NCBI RefSeq assembly: GCF_947500065.1
Contig: NZ_CANMQT010000008.1
Coordinates: forward strand, 124,001-188,000
DNA: 64,000 bases
Direction of reading: 5' to 3'
Source of the DNA: an uncultured Aquimarina sp.
GTDB taxonomy: Bacteria; Bacteroidota; Bacteroidia; Flavobacteriales; Flavobacteriaceae
Below, one piece after another: positions 8,669 through 17,523 of this stretch (positions are counted from its first letter, which is position 1; each line of letters starts with the position of its first letter). The position numbers and the translations under genes are program-made. The notes below the pieces were generated by a model, which saw only the letters and a program-made list of their open reading frames with translations, was not told the DNA's origin and searched no databases.

Positions 8669-10431
8669 AGTTCTTTTACTTCAGCAAACTGTACATCATA
8701 AAGGTTTTTGTAATATCCATCTTCTACTTCTAGCAATTCATTATGGTTACCTTGTTCCACTATTTTACCATTATCCATAACGATAATTTTATCAGCATTT
8801 TTAATCGTTGCTAATCTATGTGCAATAACAATTGAGGTTCTACCTTTGGTTATTTTATCAGTAGCATCCTGAATAAGTTGCTCACTATGAGAATCAATAG
8901 ACGATGTTGCTTCATCTAGCACCAAAACACCAGGATTGGTAACATAAGCTCTAAGAAAAGATATTAATTGTCTTTGTCCCGAGGAAAGCATTACCCCTCT
9001 TTCTTTTACATTATAATGATATCCATTAGGAAGCGTAGTTATAAAATCATGTATCCCTATTTCTTTTGCTGCTTTCCGAACTTGATCTTCTGTAATATCA
9101 GGATTATTCAGTGTAATATTATTGAAAATAGTATCTGCAAACAGAAATACATCTTGTAATACTACCGCTATATGACTTCGTAACGATTTTAAACCAATCG
9201 TGTTTATCGCCATTTTATCTATCGAAATTGTTCCACTATCAATTTCATAAAATCTATTTAATAAATTAATGATAGTTGATTTACCAGCTCCTGTAGCTCC
9301 AACAATAGCAATAGTTTCTCCTGCTTTTACAGATAAAGAAATTCCTTTTAAAACTTCTTCTCCTTCAATATAACTGAATCTTACATCTTCAAAATCAATA
9401 TCTCCTTTAATATTTTGTAACGTTAATTCTCCCAAATCATCAATTCTGGAATCCGTATCCAAAACAGCAAACACTCTATTAGCCGCAACCATTCCCATTT
9501 GCAGCGTATTAAACTTATCTGCAATCTGGCGTAAAGGTCTAAAAAGCATTTGGGATAATTCTATAAATGCAATTACGACACCAAGTGTAATCACATCACC
9601 TTGTGCAGCTCTCAACCCTCCATACCAAACAATTAACCCAATAGTTACAGAGCTAGACATTTCTGCTATAGGAAAAAATATAGAGTTATACCAAACCGTT
9701 TTTATCCACCCTTTTTTATGTTTTTCGTTTATTTCTTCAAAATTAGTATACTCAATTTCTTCTCTAGTAAAAAGTTGAACGATTTTCATTCCGGTAATTC
9801 GTTCCTGAACAAAAGAATTTAGATTAGAAACCTGAGTCCTCACCTCTTCAAAAGCAGTTTTCATTTTCTTTTGAAATACTCTAGTGGCAAAAATTATAAA
9901 AGGAAGCACTGCCAACACAATCAAGGTCAACTGCCAGCTAGAATATACCATGTATCCGAGAATAACGATCATTTTTAGTAGATCACTTATAATCATAAAA
10001 AGCCCCTGACTAAAAATACTAGCTATCGTTTCTATATCGCTTACTGCTCTGGTAACCAACCTCCCAACTGCTGATGTATCATAGTATTGTTTTTTAAAAC
10101 CTAACATATGATCAAAAAGTTTTACTCGCAAATCTCGGATTACCTCCTGCCCTAACCAATTAGCAAAATATATAAATAGGAATTGAAAAATTACTTCTAA
10201 TAATAATACTCCTAGCATCAAACTGATATAAAAAATTATCAACTCTGCATCTTTCGGAATAAAACTTTCATCAATAGTTTTTTGCAATAAGAGCGGTCTC
10301 AATATTGCGAATACTGATAATAATATAGCAGACAAAGCCACAAAATAAAATGTAATGCGATATGGATTAGTAAAACTAATCAATCTTCTAAACAGTTTAA
10401 AATCAAATGCTTTTCCGCTTTTTTCAGCCAT
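8665..10431 (-). CDS. ABC exporter, fused permease and ATPase (MsbA/MDR-like)
   Basis: A 588-residue half-transporter that should work as a homodimer in the inner membrane. Six helices occupy about 20-320. The nucleotide-binding domain (about 345-580) has Walker A GATGAGKST, Q-loop VLQDVFLF, signature LSSGQ, Walker B VLVLDEATSSID and H-loop IAHRL. The family exports lipids or drugs, and the sequence does not say which. It ends in a four-base overlap with the convergent DUF3667 gene and lies 2 bases downstream of truA, so the two are probably co-transcribed. Confidence 0.93.
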   Translation of the reverse strand: MAEKSGKAFDFKLFRRLISFTNPYRITFYFVALSAILLSVFAILRPLLLQKTIDESFIPKDAELIIFYISLMLGVLLLEVIFQFLFIYFANWLGQEVIRDLRVKLFDHMLGFKKQYYDTSAVGRLVTRAVSDIETIASIFSQGLFMIISDLLKMIVILGYMVYSSWQLTLIVLAVLPFIIFATRVFQKKMKTAFEEVRTQVSNLNSFVQERITGMKIVQLFTREEIEYTNFEEINEKHKKGWIKTVWYNSIFFPIAEMSSSVTIGLIVWYGGLRAAQGDVITLGVVIAFIELSQMLFRPLRQIADKFNTLQMGMVAANRVFAVLDTDSRIDDLGELTLQNIKGDIDFEDVRFSYIEGEEVLKGISLSVKAGETIAIVGATGAGKSTIINLLNRFYEIDSGTISIDKMAINTIGLKSLRSHIAVVLQDVFLFADTIFNNITLNNPDITEDQVRKAAKEIGIHDFITTLPNGYHYNVKERGVMLSSGQRQLISFLRAYVTNPGVLVLDEATSSIDSHSEQLIQDATDKITKGRTSIVIAHRLATIKNADKIIVMDNGKIVEQGNHNELLEVEDGYYKNLYDVQFAEVKEL

Positions 10432-10433
10432 TT

Positions 10434-11180
10434 TTATCTAAGATATATTGTTTTTGGATATTGTACTTCTGTTAAATATAGACCATGGGCAGGCACAGAA
10501 TATCCTGCTTCGCTTCGATTCTCACTCTTTATTATTTGTTTTAAATCACTAAGATTCAGCTTATGTTCTCCTATTTCTATCAGAGTGCCAACAATTGCTC
10601 GTACCATATTTCTAAGAAAACGATTCGCAGAAATTTTAAAAACTAACATATTACCATTCTTTTCCCAAACAGCCTCCGTTATATTACAATTATACGTTTT
10701 TACATCGGTTTTAGACTTACTAAAACATTTAAAACTAGTATAGTTTAACAGTAATTTAGCAGCCTTATTCATCAAATCAATGTCCAATTCTTTCTTCAGA
10801 TAATATGCACTATTTATTCTAAAAGGATCCTTAGATACTGAGATAAAATATTCATAAGATCTACTTACTGCATCAAACCTGGCATGTGCATCATTTTCTA
10901 CTAAACTCACTTTTTGTATAGCAACTTCTGGCGGAAGGAGAGCGTTTAGCTTATATTTTAATTGAATCGCATCTAATTCCTTTTCACTATCAAAATGAGC
11001 CATGATTTGTCTTGCATGAACTCCAGTATCCGTTCTTCCCGCTCCTACTACACCTATTTTAGTTCTCAACAACAAGGATAATGAATCTTCTAGAACTTCT
11101 TGTACAGAAATTGCATTAGGCTGGCGTTGCCATCCATGATAAGGTGTTCCATTATATGACAGTTCTAGAAAATATCTCAA
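10434..11180 (-). CDS. truA: tRNA pseudouridine(38-40) synthase
   Basis: TruA converts uridines 38-40 in the anticodon arm of many tRNAs to pseudouridine. The 248-residue product has the catalytic-aspartate motif GAGRTDTGVHA, the early YNGTPYHGWQRQP and the late RFLRNMVRAIVGTLIE, all typical. Length is normal. A candidate -7 element lies 34-41 bases upstream. The ABC exporter gene follows after 2 bases. Confidence 0.96.
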   Translation of the reverse strand: MRYFLELSYNGTPYHGWQRQPNAISVQEVLEDSLSLLLRTKIGVVGAGRTDTGVHARQIMAHFDSEKELDAIQLKYKLNALLPPEVAIQKVSLVENDAHARFDAVSRSYEYFISVSKDPFRINSAYYLKKELDIDLMNKAAKLLLNYTSFKCFSKSKTDVKTYNCNITEAVWEKNGNMLVFKISANRFLRNMVRAIVGTLIEIGEHKLNLSDLKQIIKSENRSEAGYSVPAHGLYLTEVQYPKTIYLR

Positions 11181-11213
11181 AGCTTTATGCTATTTTTGTT
11201 CAAAATCTGACCA

Positions 11214-11221
11214 CAAATATA
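11214..11221 (-). promoter_or_regulatory. Candidate -7 element for truA
   Basis: Minus-strand TATATTTG matches TAnnTTTG and lies 34 bases upstream of the truA ATG. The -33 position reads TTC at 17 bases, so only half of the consensus is perfect. Confidence 0.45.
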
Positions 11222-11296
11222 CTTTATATTATAGAGATGAATTGTATAGGATTGCTCAGTTTATTTATAACATCATAAATCATTTTTATTACCAAA

Positions 11297-11791
11297 TTGA
11301 AAAAAATACTCTTACTTAGTGATACCCATAGTTATATAGATGATCGTATTTTACATTATGTAAAAGAAGCAGATGAAGTATGGCATGCGGGAGACATTGG
11401 AGATCTAAAAGTCACTGATGCCATTGAAGCGCTTAAACCTCTTCGTGGGGTTTACGGAAACATTGATAATGATAAAGCCAGAGCCACTTTTCCTTTACAT
11501 CAAAGATTCTCATGTGAAGGTGTTTCTGTCTGGATTACTCACATCGGAGGATACCCACCTAAATACAATAGTAATACCCGAGAAGAAATTAAAACCAATC
11601 CTCCTCAATTATTTATTTGTGGTCATTCTCATATTCTTAAAGTAATTCCGGACAAAAATAATGGTGTATTGCATATGAATCCTGGTGCTGCCGGCAAGCA
11701 TGGATTTCACAAAGTGAGAACTATGTTAAGATTCACTCTGGATATTGGTAAGATTGAAAACCTTGAAGTCATAGAGTTAGGAAAAAAATAA
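11297..11791 (+). CDS. YfcE/MJ0936-type metallophosphoesterase
   Basis: A 164-residue calcineurin-fold phosphodiesterase of the YfcE group; family members cleave small phosphodiesters, and the natural substrate is unclear. Metal ligands are visible in order: LLSDTHSY, WHAGDIGD, GNIDND, THIGGY and CGHSHI. The start is TTG 11297 (MKKILLLSDTH), since no ATG fits the conserved N-terminus. It is transcribed alone, divergent from truA. Its stop codon is part of a terminator hairpin shared with the convergent DUF4293 gene. Confidence 0.9.
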   Translation: MKKILLLSDTHSYIDDRILHYVKEADEVWHAGDIGDLKVTDAIEALKPLRGVYGNIDNDKARATFPLHQRFSCEGVSVWITHIGGYPPKYNSNTREEIKTNPPQLFICGHSHILKVIPDKNNGVLHMNPGAAGKHGFHKVRTMLRFTLDIGKIENLEVIELGKK

Positions 11792-11819
11792 GACCCGAAG
11801 TTGGCATACTTCGGGTCTT
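11780..11819 (-). terminator. Terminator hairpin between convergent genes
   Basis: AAGACCCGAAG (11790-11800) pairs perfectly with CTTCGGGTCTT (11809-11819) over an 8-base loop. On the minus strand the stem is followed by TATTTTTTTC, so it best serves the DUF4293 gene. The left arm includes the last two bases of the phosphoesterase stop codon. A plus-strand role is possible but lacks a T tract. Confidence 0.8.
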
Positions 11820-11848
11820 AACGCACTAATACTACTAAGATTTTAGGT

Positions 11849-12259
11849 TTATCGTAATCGATCCACAGATTTTACGAGATTTTCATCCTTTTTGATAGCC
11901 TTATTGGCTACTACTAATAAAACGATAGAAATAATAGGAATCAACATCCCAATACCTTTCTCCGAAACCATAGTTTCTCCAGATAAAGTTAGTGACCAAT
12001 AAACAAATACTCCTAGTAAAATAAAGTTTAATAAGATATTGATACGCCCCAATACAAATTGAAGCTGTCTATTTTTAAACAAAAAAATACTTACCAAAGC
12101 TAAAACAGCAGATCCGGCAAACATTCCTAAAACCAAAAAATTATTTTGAGTCAATAATTCTTCTCCATTCTGATCCAAACCATATGGCAATATAGTAGAT
12201 ATCCCTCCGGATAATACCGCTACTAAAAACAAATAAACAGATTGGATTCTTTGTATCAT
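11849..12259 (-). CDS. DUF4293 family membrane protein
   Basis: A 136-residue protein with four hydrophobic helices, matching the Bacteroidetes DUF4293 family (start MIQRIQSVYLFLVAVLS). Function unknown. The reading frame is open upstream to an ATG at 12349, but the family N-terminus and a promoter placed inside that extension (12322-12351) make the ATG at 12259 the likely start. A purine-rich AAGAAGGGG lies just before it. The protein ends with a charged tail and the gene ends at a strong hairpin. Confidence 0.82.
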   Translation of the reverse strand: MIQRIQSVYLFLVAVLSGGISTILPYGLDQNGEELLTQNNFLVLGMFAGSAVLALVSIFLFKNRQLQFVLGRINILLNFILLGVFVYWSLTLSGETMVSEKGIGMLIPIISIVLLVVANKAIKKDENLVKSVDRLR

Positions 12260-12321
12260 TGCCCCTTCTTCTTTTGGAAAAGCAAAAATAAGAGTTCTTT
12301 TTATAAATATGTATAAAAAAT

Positions 12322-12351
12322 CAAAAATAAAGTCGTATACTTGCATCACAA
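12322..12351 (-). promoter_or_regulatory. Flavobacterial promoter for the DUF4293 gene
   Basis: Minus strand TTG (12351-12349), 19 bases, then TATTTTTG (12329-12322) matches TTG-N17-23-TAnnTTTG exactly. RNA would start near 12317, downstream of the upstream in-frame ATG at 12349, which decides the start of the gene. Confidence 0.75.
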
Positions 12352-12459
12352 ATTGTGTAACCCATTCTATTTAGGTTACTTACCTTCAAAATAAAATTTT
12401 CCTAGAATTCTTCTTTAGAAAATTTAATACCAGAACCTTAAATTATATAACAAATTTAA

Positions 12460-14229
12460 ATGTTAGAGATTTCTGAATTAAAAGCGAAAAAGCTTCCTGA
12501 GCTACAGGAAATTGCGAAAAATTTAAACGTACCTAAATTTCGCACCATGAAAAAATTAGACTTGGTATATCAAATACTTGACTACCAAGCTTCAAACCCT
12601 AAAAAAGTAAAAGAGGTTATTGCTGAAGATTCTTCTGCCAAAACAGAAAAACCTCAACCAAAACCAGCACTTCGTCAAAGAAGACCGCGCAAAGCACCGA
12701 ACACCCAAGCTCCTTCTGCTAAAAAAGACGCAAATCCTCCTATAGAAAAAAACACACCTCAAAAACAGGAACCTCAAAAACAGGAACCTCAAAAGCAAGA
12801 ATCCCAAAAACAGGAGCCTCAAAAACAGGAGCCTCAAAAACAGGAGCCTCAAAAACAGGAACCTCAAAAACAGGAGCCTCAGGAATCTAAAGAAGTTAAA
12901 TCAGCTCCAAAAGAGTCGAAAGAAAATAAAAAGCCTCAGAAAAAGCACGAAGACAGAAAAGACGATAGAAAAGAGGACAGAAAAGATAATCGCAACAGAA
13001 ATAACGACAAGCCTCAAAACAAAAACCGTAACACCAATAAAAAGGAAAGTAACGGCAACAGAGATAACGGCAACAGAGATAATCGAAACCGCTATAAAGA
13101 ACCTGATTACGAATTTGATGCAATTATCCAGAGTGAAGGAGTGCTTGACATCATGCAGGACGGATACGGTTTTTTAAGATCTAGTGATTATAATTACCTT
13201 TCTTCTCCTGATGACATATATGTATCTCAATCTCAAATAAGACTTTTTGGACTTAAGACTGGTGACACAGTTCTTGGACAAGTAAGGCCTCCTAAAGAAG
13301 GTGAAAAATATTTCCCGTTAATCAAGGTAAACAAGATTAATGGTATGGATCCACAGGTAGTAAGAGACAGAGTTTCGTTTGAACACCTTACACCACTTTT
13401 TCCTCAGGAAAAATTCAAACTAGCAGAAAGACAAAGTACTATATCCACAAGAATAATGGATCTGTTTTCTCCTATCGGAAAAGGACAGCGTGGTATGATC
13501 GTATCCCAACCAAAAACAGGTAAGACCATGCTACTGAAAGATGTAGCCAATGCAATTGCCGCTAATCATCCTGAAGTATATCAAATGATATTACTAATTG
13601 ATGAACGTCCTGAAGAGGTAACCGATATGCAACGTAATGTTAGAGGAGAAGTTATCGCATCTACATTTGACAAAGAAGCTCACGAGCATGTTAAAATCGC
13701 TAATATCGTATTAGAGAAAGCAAAAAGATTAGTAGAATGCGGTCACGATGTTGTAATTCTACTAGATTCGATTACACGTTTAGCACGAGCATACAATACA
13801 GTACAACCTGCATCTGGTAAGATTCTTAGTGGTGGTGTAGATGCCAATGCATTACACAAGCCAAAACGTTTCTTTGGAGCAGCACGTAATATCGAAAATG
13901 GAGGATCACTTACCATTATTGCAACAGCATTAACGGAAACAGGATCTAAAATGGACGAAGTTATCTTTGAAGAATTCAAAGGAACTGGTAACATGGAACT
14001 ACAATTAGATCGTAAAATATCTAATCGTAGAATTTTCCCTGCCATAGACCTTACATCTTCAAGCACCCGTCGTGATGATATTTTATTAGATGAAAACACA
14101 ATACAGAGAATGTGGGTAATGCGTAAATACCTTGCGGATATGAATCCAGTAGAAGCAATGGAATTCATTAACGAGCGTTTTAAACAAACACGCAATAATG
14201 ATGAGTTTCTGATTTCCATGAACGGATAA
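12460..14229 (+). CDS. rho: Transcription termination factor Rho
   Basis: Rho is the hexameric RNA helicase that ends transcription. The 589-residue product has the N-terminal SAP-like Rho_N part (about 1-50), the RNA-binding cold-shock-like domain (from about 222, EGVLDIMQDGYGFLR) and the RecA-like motor. The motor has Walker A PKTGKTM, Walker B VVILLDSITRLARAYN, and the R- and Q-loop regions KPKRFFGAARN. Between residues 50 and 220 lies a long, charged, low-complexity linker with eight QKQEP-type units and runs rich in K, E, D, R and N. Such linkers are known in Bacteroidetes Rho, and about 420 residues is the length without one. It is monocistronic with a strong terminator. Confidence 0.97.
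   Translation: MLEISELKAKKLPELQEIAKNLNVPKFRTMKKLDLVYQILDYQASNPKKVKEVIAEDSSAKTEKPQPKPALRQRRPRKAPNTQAPSAKKDANPPIEKNTPQKQEPQKQEPQKQESQKQEPQKQEPQKQEPQKQEPQKQEPQESKEVKSAPKESKENKKPQKKHEDRKDDRKEDRKDNRNRNNDKPQNKNRNTNKKESNGNRDNGNRDNRNRYKEPDYEFDAIIQSEGVLDIMQDGYGFLRSSDYNYLSSPDDIYVSQSQIRLFGLKTGDTVLGQVRPPKEGEKYFPLIKVNKINGMDPQVVRDRVSFEHLTPLFPQEKFKLAERQSTISTRIMDLFSPIGKGQRGMIVSQPKTGKTMLLKDVANAIAANHPEVYQMILLIDERPEEVTDMQRNVRGEVIASTFDKEAHEHVKIANIVLEKAKRLVECGHDVVILLDSITRLARAYNTVQPASGKILSGGVDANALHKPKRFFGAARNIENGGSLTIIATALTETGSKMDEVIFEEFKGTGNMELQLDRKISNRRIFPAIDLTSSSTRRDDILLDENTIQRMWVMRKYLADMNPVEAMEFINERFKQTRNNDEFLISMNG
12757..12876 (+). repeat. Eight tandem 15-bp units inside rho
   Basis: In-frame copies of CCTCAAAAACAGGAA encode PQKQE eight times; the fourth reads SQKQE, and third-position changes (GAA/GAG, AAA/AAG, CAG/CAA) vary the copies. 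A partial ninth unit (PQE) follows. The unit length keeps the frame, so copy-number change would lengthen or shorten the linker without breaking Rho. Confidence 0.93.
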
Positions 14230-14250
14230 ACACGCACCATATAATACACA

Positions 14251-14285
14251 AAAAACGGCTGTTCATTTTGACAGCCGTTTTTTTT
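14251..14285 (+). terminator. Rho-independent terminator after rho
   Basis: AAAAACGGCTGT (14251-14262) pairs with ACAGCCGTTTTT (14271-14282) across an 8-base loop and runs into a T tract ending at 14285. It lies 22 bases after the rho stop codon. Confidence 0.9.
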
Positions 14286-14325
14286 ATTTACAATTTATTT
14301 AAACCCGAACATACATATATATAAG

Positions 14326-14333
14326 TAATTTTG
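14326..14333 (+). promoter_or_regulatory. Candidate -7 element for msrA
   Basis: TAATTTTG matches TAnnTTTG and lies 67 bases before the msrA ATG. No TTG is seen at the expected -33 distance. Confidence 0.35.
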
Positions 14334-14400
14334 TTTTTAACAAGTATAACCTGAAAGGTTTAGAAATAAACCTAGACTACTATTTCATAAAAAAAATATT

Positions 14401-15072
14401 ATGAGAACTTTATTCTACAGCATATTCACCATTTCGATTTTATTATTGAGCTGCCAAGGAAACAGCCAAACCCATGATCAAAAAAAGACAGCATCTCAAA
14501 ACCACAACATTACTCCAGTTCAAACTAAACCACTTAACGGACTAGAGCGAGCTTACTTTGCTAGCGGATGTTTTTGGTGCGTAGAAGCAATCTATGAGAG
14601 CATAAAAGGAGTAGAAGAAGTTATCTCGGGCTATTCTGGCGGGCATACTAAAAACCCAACATACGAATCAAGTAATACAGGTCGCACTGGTCATGCAGAA
14701 GCCGTAGAAGTTTTATACAATCCCGAAATTATCACCTTCTCTTCTTTAGTCGACGTATACTTTGGATCCCAAAATCCAACCCAAATAAACGGACAAGGTC
14801 CCGACAGAGGTTCTCAATATCGATCCATTATATTCTACCAAAACACGAATCAAAAAGACATTATCCAAAAAAAGAAGGATTCACTTAGCAAAAACCTAAA
14901 TCGAAAAATCGCAGCAGAGGTTATGCCTTTTCAAAAATTCTGGAAAGCAGAAAACTACCATCAAGATTACGAAAAGCTGAACCCATACAACAGATATATT
15001 CAAAATGTTTCTATACCAAGACTAAAACGATTTCAAAAGAAATTTCCCGAGTTAATCAAGAACACACATTAA
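14401..15072 (+). CDS. msrA: Peptide-methionine (S)-S-oxide reductase, lipoprotein form
   Basis: MsrA reduces methionine-S-sulfoxide in proteins. The active-site motif ASGCFWCVEA is intact near residues 55-64, with the later GYSGGHTKNPTYE, TGRTGHAEAVEV and the GPDRGSQYRS-FYQ block. The product starts with a lipoprotein signal, ILLLSC, with the lipobox Cys at 19, followed by a polar linker of about 30 residues. It should therefore act in the periplasm or at the outer membrane rather than in the cytoplasm. Length (223) is the single-domain MsrA plus signal and linker; no MsrB domain is fused or adjacent. It stands alone between rho and a long non-coding stretch. Confidence 0.93.
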   Translation: MRTLFYSIFTISILLLSCQGNSQTHDQKKTASQNHNITPVQTKPLNGLERAYFASGCFWCVEAIYESIKGVEEVISGYSGGHTKNPTYESSNTGRTGHAEAVEVLYNPEIITFSSLVDVYFGSQNPTQINGQGPDRGSQYRSIIFYQNTNQKDIIQKKKDSLSKNLNRKIAAEVMPFQKFWKAENYHQDYEKLNPYNRYIQNVSIPRLKRFQKKFPELIKNTH

Positions 15073-15609
15073 TCGATTTCTAAACACCAACCTACAGATT
15101 CTTAACCAAAAGAATCACATCCTCACTAAAATCGTACACAAGAAATAAGGTCAGCCATTTCTGACGACGCCAAAATCTACGCTTAAAACAGACAACAAAA
15201 TCAACTTTTTTAAGAAAAAAGAAGATTACTATTTCACTAAATTCTATATTTTATTTAACACTCAAACAAGCTTTTACACATTTTTAAAATTGCAAAAGCA
15301 TATTAATATAAACATCTTAATATCAAAAGTATACAAATCATAATGCGGAAAATACCCTATTTAGATCTTAAGAATATATTATGCATGCATAGTTTTTAAT
15401 GTTAAAGTATTGTGAAAATAAATATTTACAGCTTTCAATAACCTCCAACAAAAAGAATCGCAAGAAACCATACAAAGTCAAATCCACCCATACCGACTTC
15501 AACCCCTGTGAATACAGCATAAATCAGTTGTAATACACAAAATAATCGTTGAAAAACACAAATTGATTAAAAAAAAAGTAGATTTTTATGCAAATAAAAC
15601 CAAAACAAG

Positions 15610-15640
15610 TTGTGTTTTTAATATTAATAACTTACTTTTG
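15610..15640 (+). promoter_or_regulatory. Flavobacterial vegetative promoter
   Basis: TTG (15610-15612), 20 bases, TACTTTTG (15633-15640) fits the Bacteroidetes consensus exactly. The next gene on this strand starts at 15975, leaving a leader of roughly 330 bases. Confidence 0.65.
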
Positions 15641-15822
15641 TTTATAGTTTAAGAGTTTTCAACTCAGCTAATTAATTAACAAGTTTAAACTTACACTAAA
15701 GCAAAACATGTCTAATTAACTGAAAAACAAGCACTTAAATCAACTAAAGTTCTTTAAAAATTATGATTTTTAACACAACAACAGGTTTTGTTAATAATTT
15801 AAAAATGTCATAAAATATAGTT

Positions 15823-15837
15823 TGGCATGTTTTTTGA
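15823..15837 (+). promoter_or_regulatory. Sigma-54-like promoter candidate
   Basis: TGGCATG, four bases, TTGA resembles the -24/-12 sigma-54 consensus TGGCACG-N4-TTGC: the GG is in place and the spacing is right, but the -12 GC reads GA. RNA would start near 15849, about 125 bases before the SH3 gene. No bacterial enhancer-binding protein gene is in the window. Confidence 0.45.
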
Positions 15838-15974
15838 GAATGCAATTTTTAAACAATTACTTTTAAAAACTATTTAAAAGAGGATAAAAAAAAGCAAAAA
15901 AGATTAACACCTTTTTTATAAAGAACCCTAATCTGCTTTATTTTGAATTTTAATTATGTAAACACAGAAAGATT

Positions 15975-17147
15975 ATGAAATCAATTTTTACATTTATTTT
16001 ACTATTGGTGATGACTTCGACGACTTTCGCTCAGATAACCAATTTGGACAGCTATTTAACAGCTACCGCCAAACTAGAATTACGAACAGGACCAGGAGCT
16101 AATTTTGATATTATAGCAGAGATTCCTCAAGGAACTCAGGTATATGTTATTAGTTCTGGATATGGAGACTGGAGTACTGTCCAACACAAAAACGGTAATG
16201 GATTTGTACAAACAAAACTTTTAGCTCAAGATAACAGTCTTGCTGAAGCTGATAGAGCTGCAAAAGAAGCTGAAGCTAAAAGAAAAGCTGCTGAACAAGC
16301 TGCTAATCTAGCAATAGCAGCTGCTAATAAAGCTGCAGAAGAAGCTGCAAGAGAAGCTAGACTTGCTATCGCAAGAGCTGAGCAGAGTAAAAGAGAGGCT
16401 GAAGCTAGTGCTGCCGCTGCCGCTGCCGCCGCTGCTGCTGCAAATCAAAATAAAAGTGCTCAAGAGAGAAGAAGACTTGCTGAATTAGCGGAAACGCAAA
16501 AAGCACTTGAAGAAGCAAACAAAAGAACTTTAGGTAATACAGATACGGCATATACTCCTATTGAATCAAAGACTGCTTCTAATGGTAGTAATGCAAATAC
16601 GTCTAGAACTTCTGCTGCACCATCAAAAGTTACTAGAGAAGATAAGTTCGCTAGCTGGGAGAAAAAGACCTATAAATCAGGAGCTACTCCAAAATCTTTT
16701 AACAAATTCAAAGGTAAATATGAATATAAGCTAGACAACTACCTAAAATTACAGGTAGGAAAGAATACTGATGTTGTTGTTAAACTAATAAAATTAGGAA
16801 AAACAGAAAAAGATGATGAAACTGTAAGAATTGTTTTTGTAAACAGTAATCAAACTCAATACATCAGAAATATCCCTGAAGGAGAATACCAATGTATTAT
16901 TGCATATGGTAAAAACTGGAAAGAATCAACACCAAAAAACGGAAAGCGTCAAGGAACTTTTACTAAAAACGCTTTATACGAAAGAGACCCATCAATATTA
17001 GATTTTAGAACAATTAAAACTGAGGACGGTATTAATGTTCCTTCTTTCAGTTTGTCTTTGGATCTTCTACCTAATGGTACATTGGAATACGGTAATAGTT
17101 CTAATGATGATGATAAAATTACATCACAAGATTTCAACGCATTCTAA
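15975..17147 (+). CDS. Secreted SH3-domain protein with alanine-rich coiled coil
   Basis: A 390-residue exported protein. A signal peptide (cleavage likely after TTFA, residue 19) leads to a bacterial SH3 domain (about 25-88; LELRTGPGANFDIIAEIPQG then GWSTV-like GDWSTVQ and GFV). Next is a long helix rich in A, E, K and R (about 92-185), likely a coiled coil, then a polar linker and a C-terminal domain (about 230-390) that I do not recognise. Bacterial SH3 domains often bind peptidoglycan or peptides, so a wall-associated role is reasonable but inferred. It has two candidate promoters in the long upstream stretch and its own strong terminator. Confidence 0.8.
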   Translation: MKSIFTFILLLVMTSTTFAQITNLDSYLTATAKLELRTGPGANFDIIAEIPQGTQVYVISSGYGDWSTVQHKNGNGFVQTKLLAQDNSLAEADRAAKEAEAKRKAAEQAANLAIAAANKAAEEAAREARLAIARAEQSKREAEASAAAAAAAAAAANQNKSAQERRRLAELAETQKALEEANKRTLGNTDTAYTPIESKTASNGSNANTSRTSAAPSKVTREDKFASWEKKTYKSGATPKSFNKFKGKYEYKLDNYLKLQVGKNTDVVVKLIKLGKTEKDDETVRIVFVNSNQTQYIRNIPEGEYQCIIAYGKNWKESTPKNGKRQGTFTKNALYERDPSILDFRTIKTEDGINVPSFSLSLDLLPNGTLEYGNSSNDDDKITSQDFNAF

Positions 17148-17203
17148 AAAATTAGAGTTATTTAAAAATATATTTTATTATCACCAATAATAAATGTAAA
17201 ATA

Positions 17204-17232
17204 AAAAAGGCGCCAATATTTGGCGCCTTTTT
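17204..17232 (+). terminator. Rho-independent terminator after the SH3 protein gene
   Basis: AAAAAGGCGCCAA (17204-17216) pairs perfectly with TTGGCGCCTTTTT (17220-17232) over a TAT loop. The T run at the end serves the plus strand and the A run at the start would serve the minus strand. Confidence 0.9.
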
Positions 17233-17418
17233 ATATTTCAAAAAATGAACATACCACATCTTCACAAAACAAGTGAGTAATAGTTTCTGTTCATCATCAG
17301 AATTACATTCATTACTATCCAGGAAATACTCCTCTTGTTGTTTAAATTTACTGGAAAATAAAATTCAAATAAAGGCATATGGATAGAACTATCAATTTTT
17401 ATTTAATATGTCTTGCAT

Positions 17419-17455
17419 AAAAAAGCCCTAGTGTTTGAAAATCAAACTCTAAGGC
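17419..17455 (-). terminator. Terminator for folD
   Basis: On the minus strand GCCTTAGAGTTTG pairs with CAAACACTAGGGC with two mismatches over a 5-base loop, then TTTTTTATG. It lies about 70 bases beyond the folD stop. Confidence 0.7.
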
Positions 17456-17523
17456 AATATCTTATATTTTGCTGTTATTTCTAGTCAGGACATTATCAAC
17501 TATAAAAAATAGAAACCCAATAA

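Larger units (their letters stand above)
15073..15974 (+). other. Long AT-rich non-coding stretch upstream of the SH3 protein gene
   Basis: No convincing reading frame, tRNA or known RNA was seen in these 902 bases. Just after msrA, GATTCTT (15097-15103) pairs with AAGAATC (15110-15116), with no T tract. The right half holds two promoter candidates for the next gene: a TTG-N20-TACTTTTG site at 15610-15640 and a sigma-54-like site at 15823-15837. The RNA from the first would have an untranslated leader of about 330 bases. Nothing else could be assigned. Confidence 0.6.
17148..17523. other. Convergent intergenic region between the SH3 gene and folD
   Basis: 376 bases without a gene. It contains the SH3-gene terminator (17204-17232) and the minus-strand folD terminator (17419-17455). 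Between them lies about 190 bases of AT-rich sequence in which nothing further is recognised. Confidence 0.7.

Noticed and set aside
12592..12867. Minus-strand open frame with a leucine- and phenylalanine-rich repeat opposite rho
   Set aside because: It is the antisense reading of the QKQEP repeat and charged linker; no start signal, and rho is certain on the other strand.
15342..15398. Short open frame of 18 codons in the long non-coding stretch
   Set aside because: No ribosome-binding or promoter context and no recognisable protein; expected by chance.
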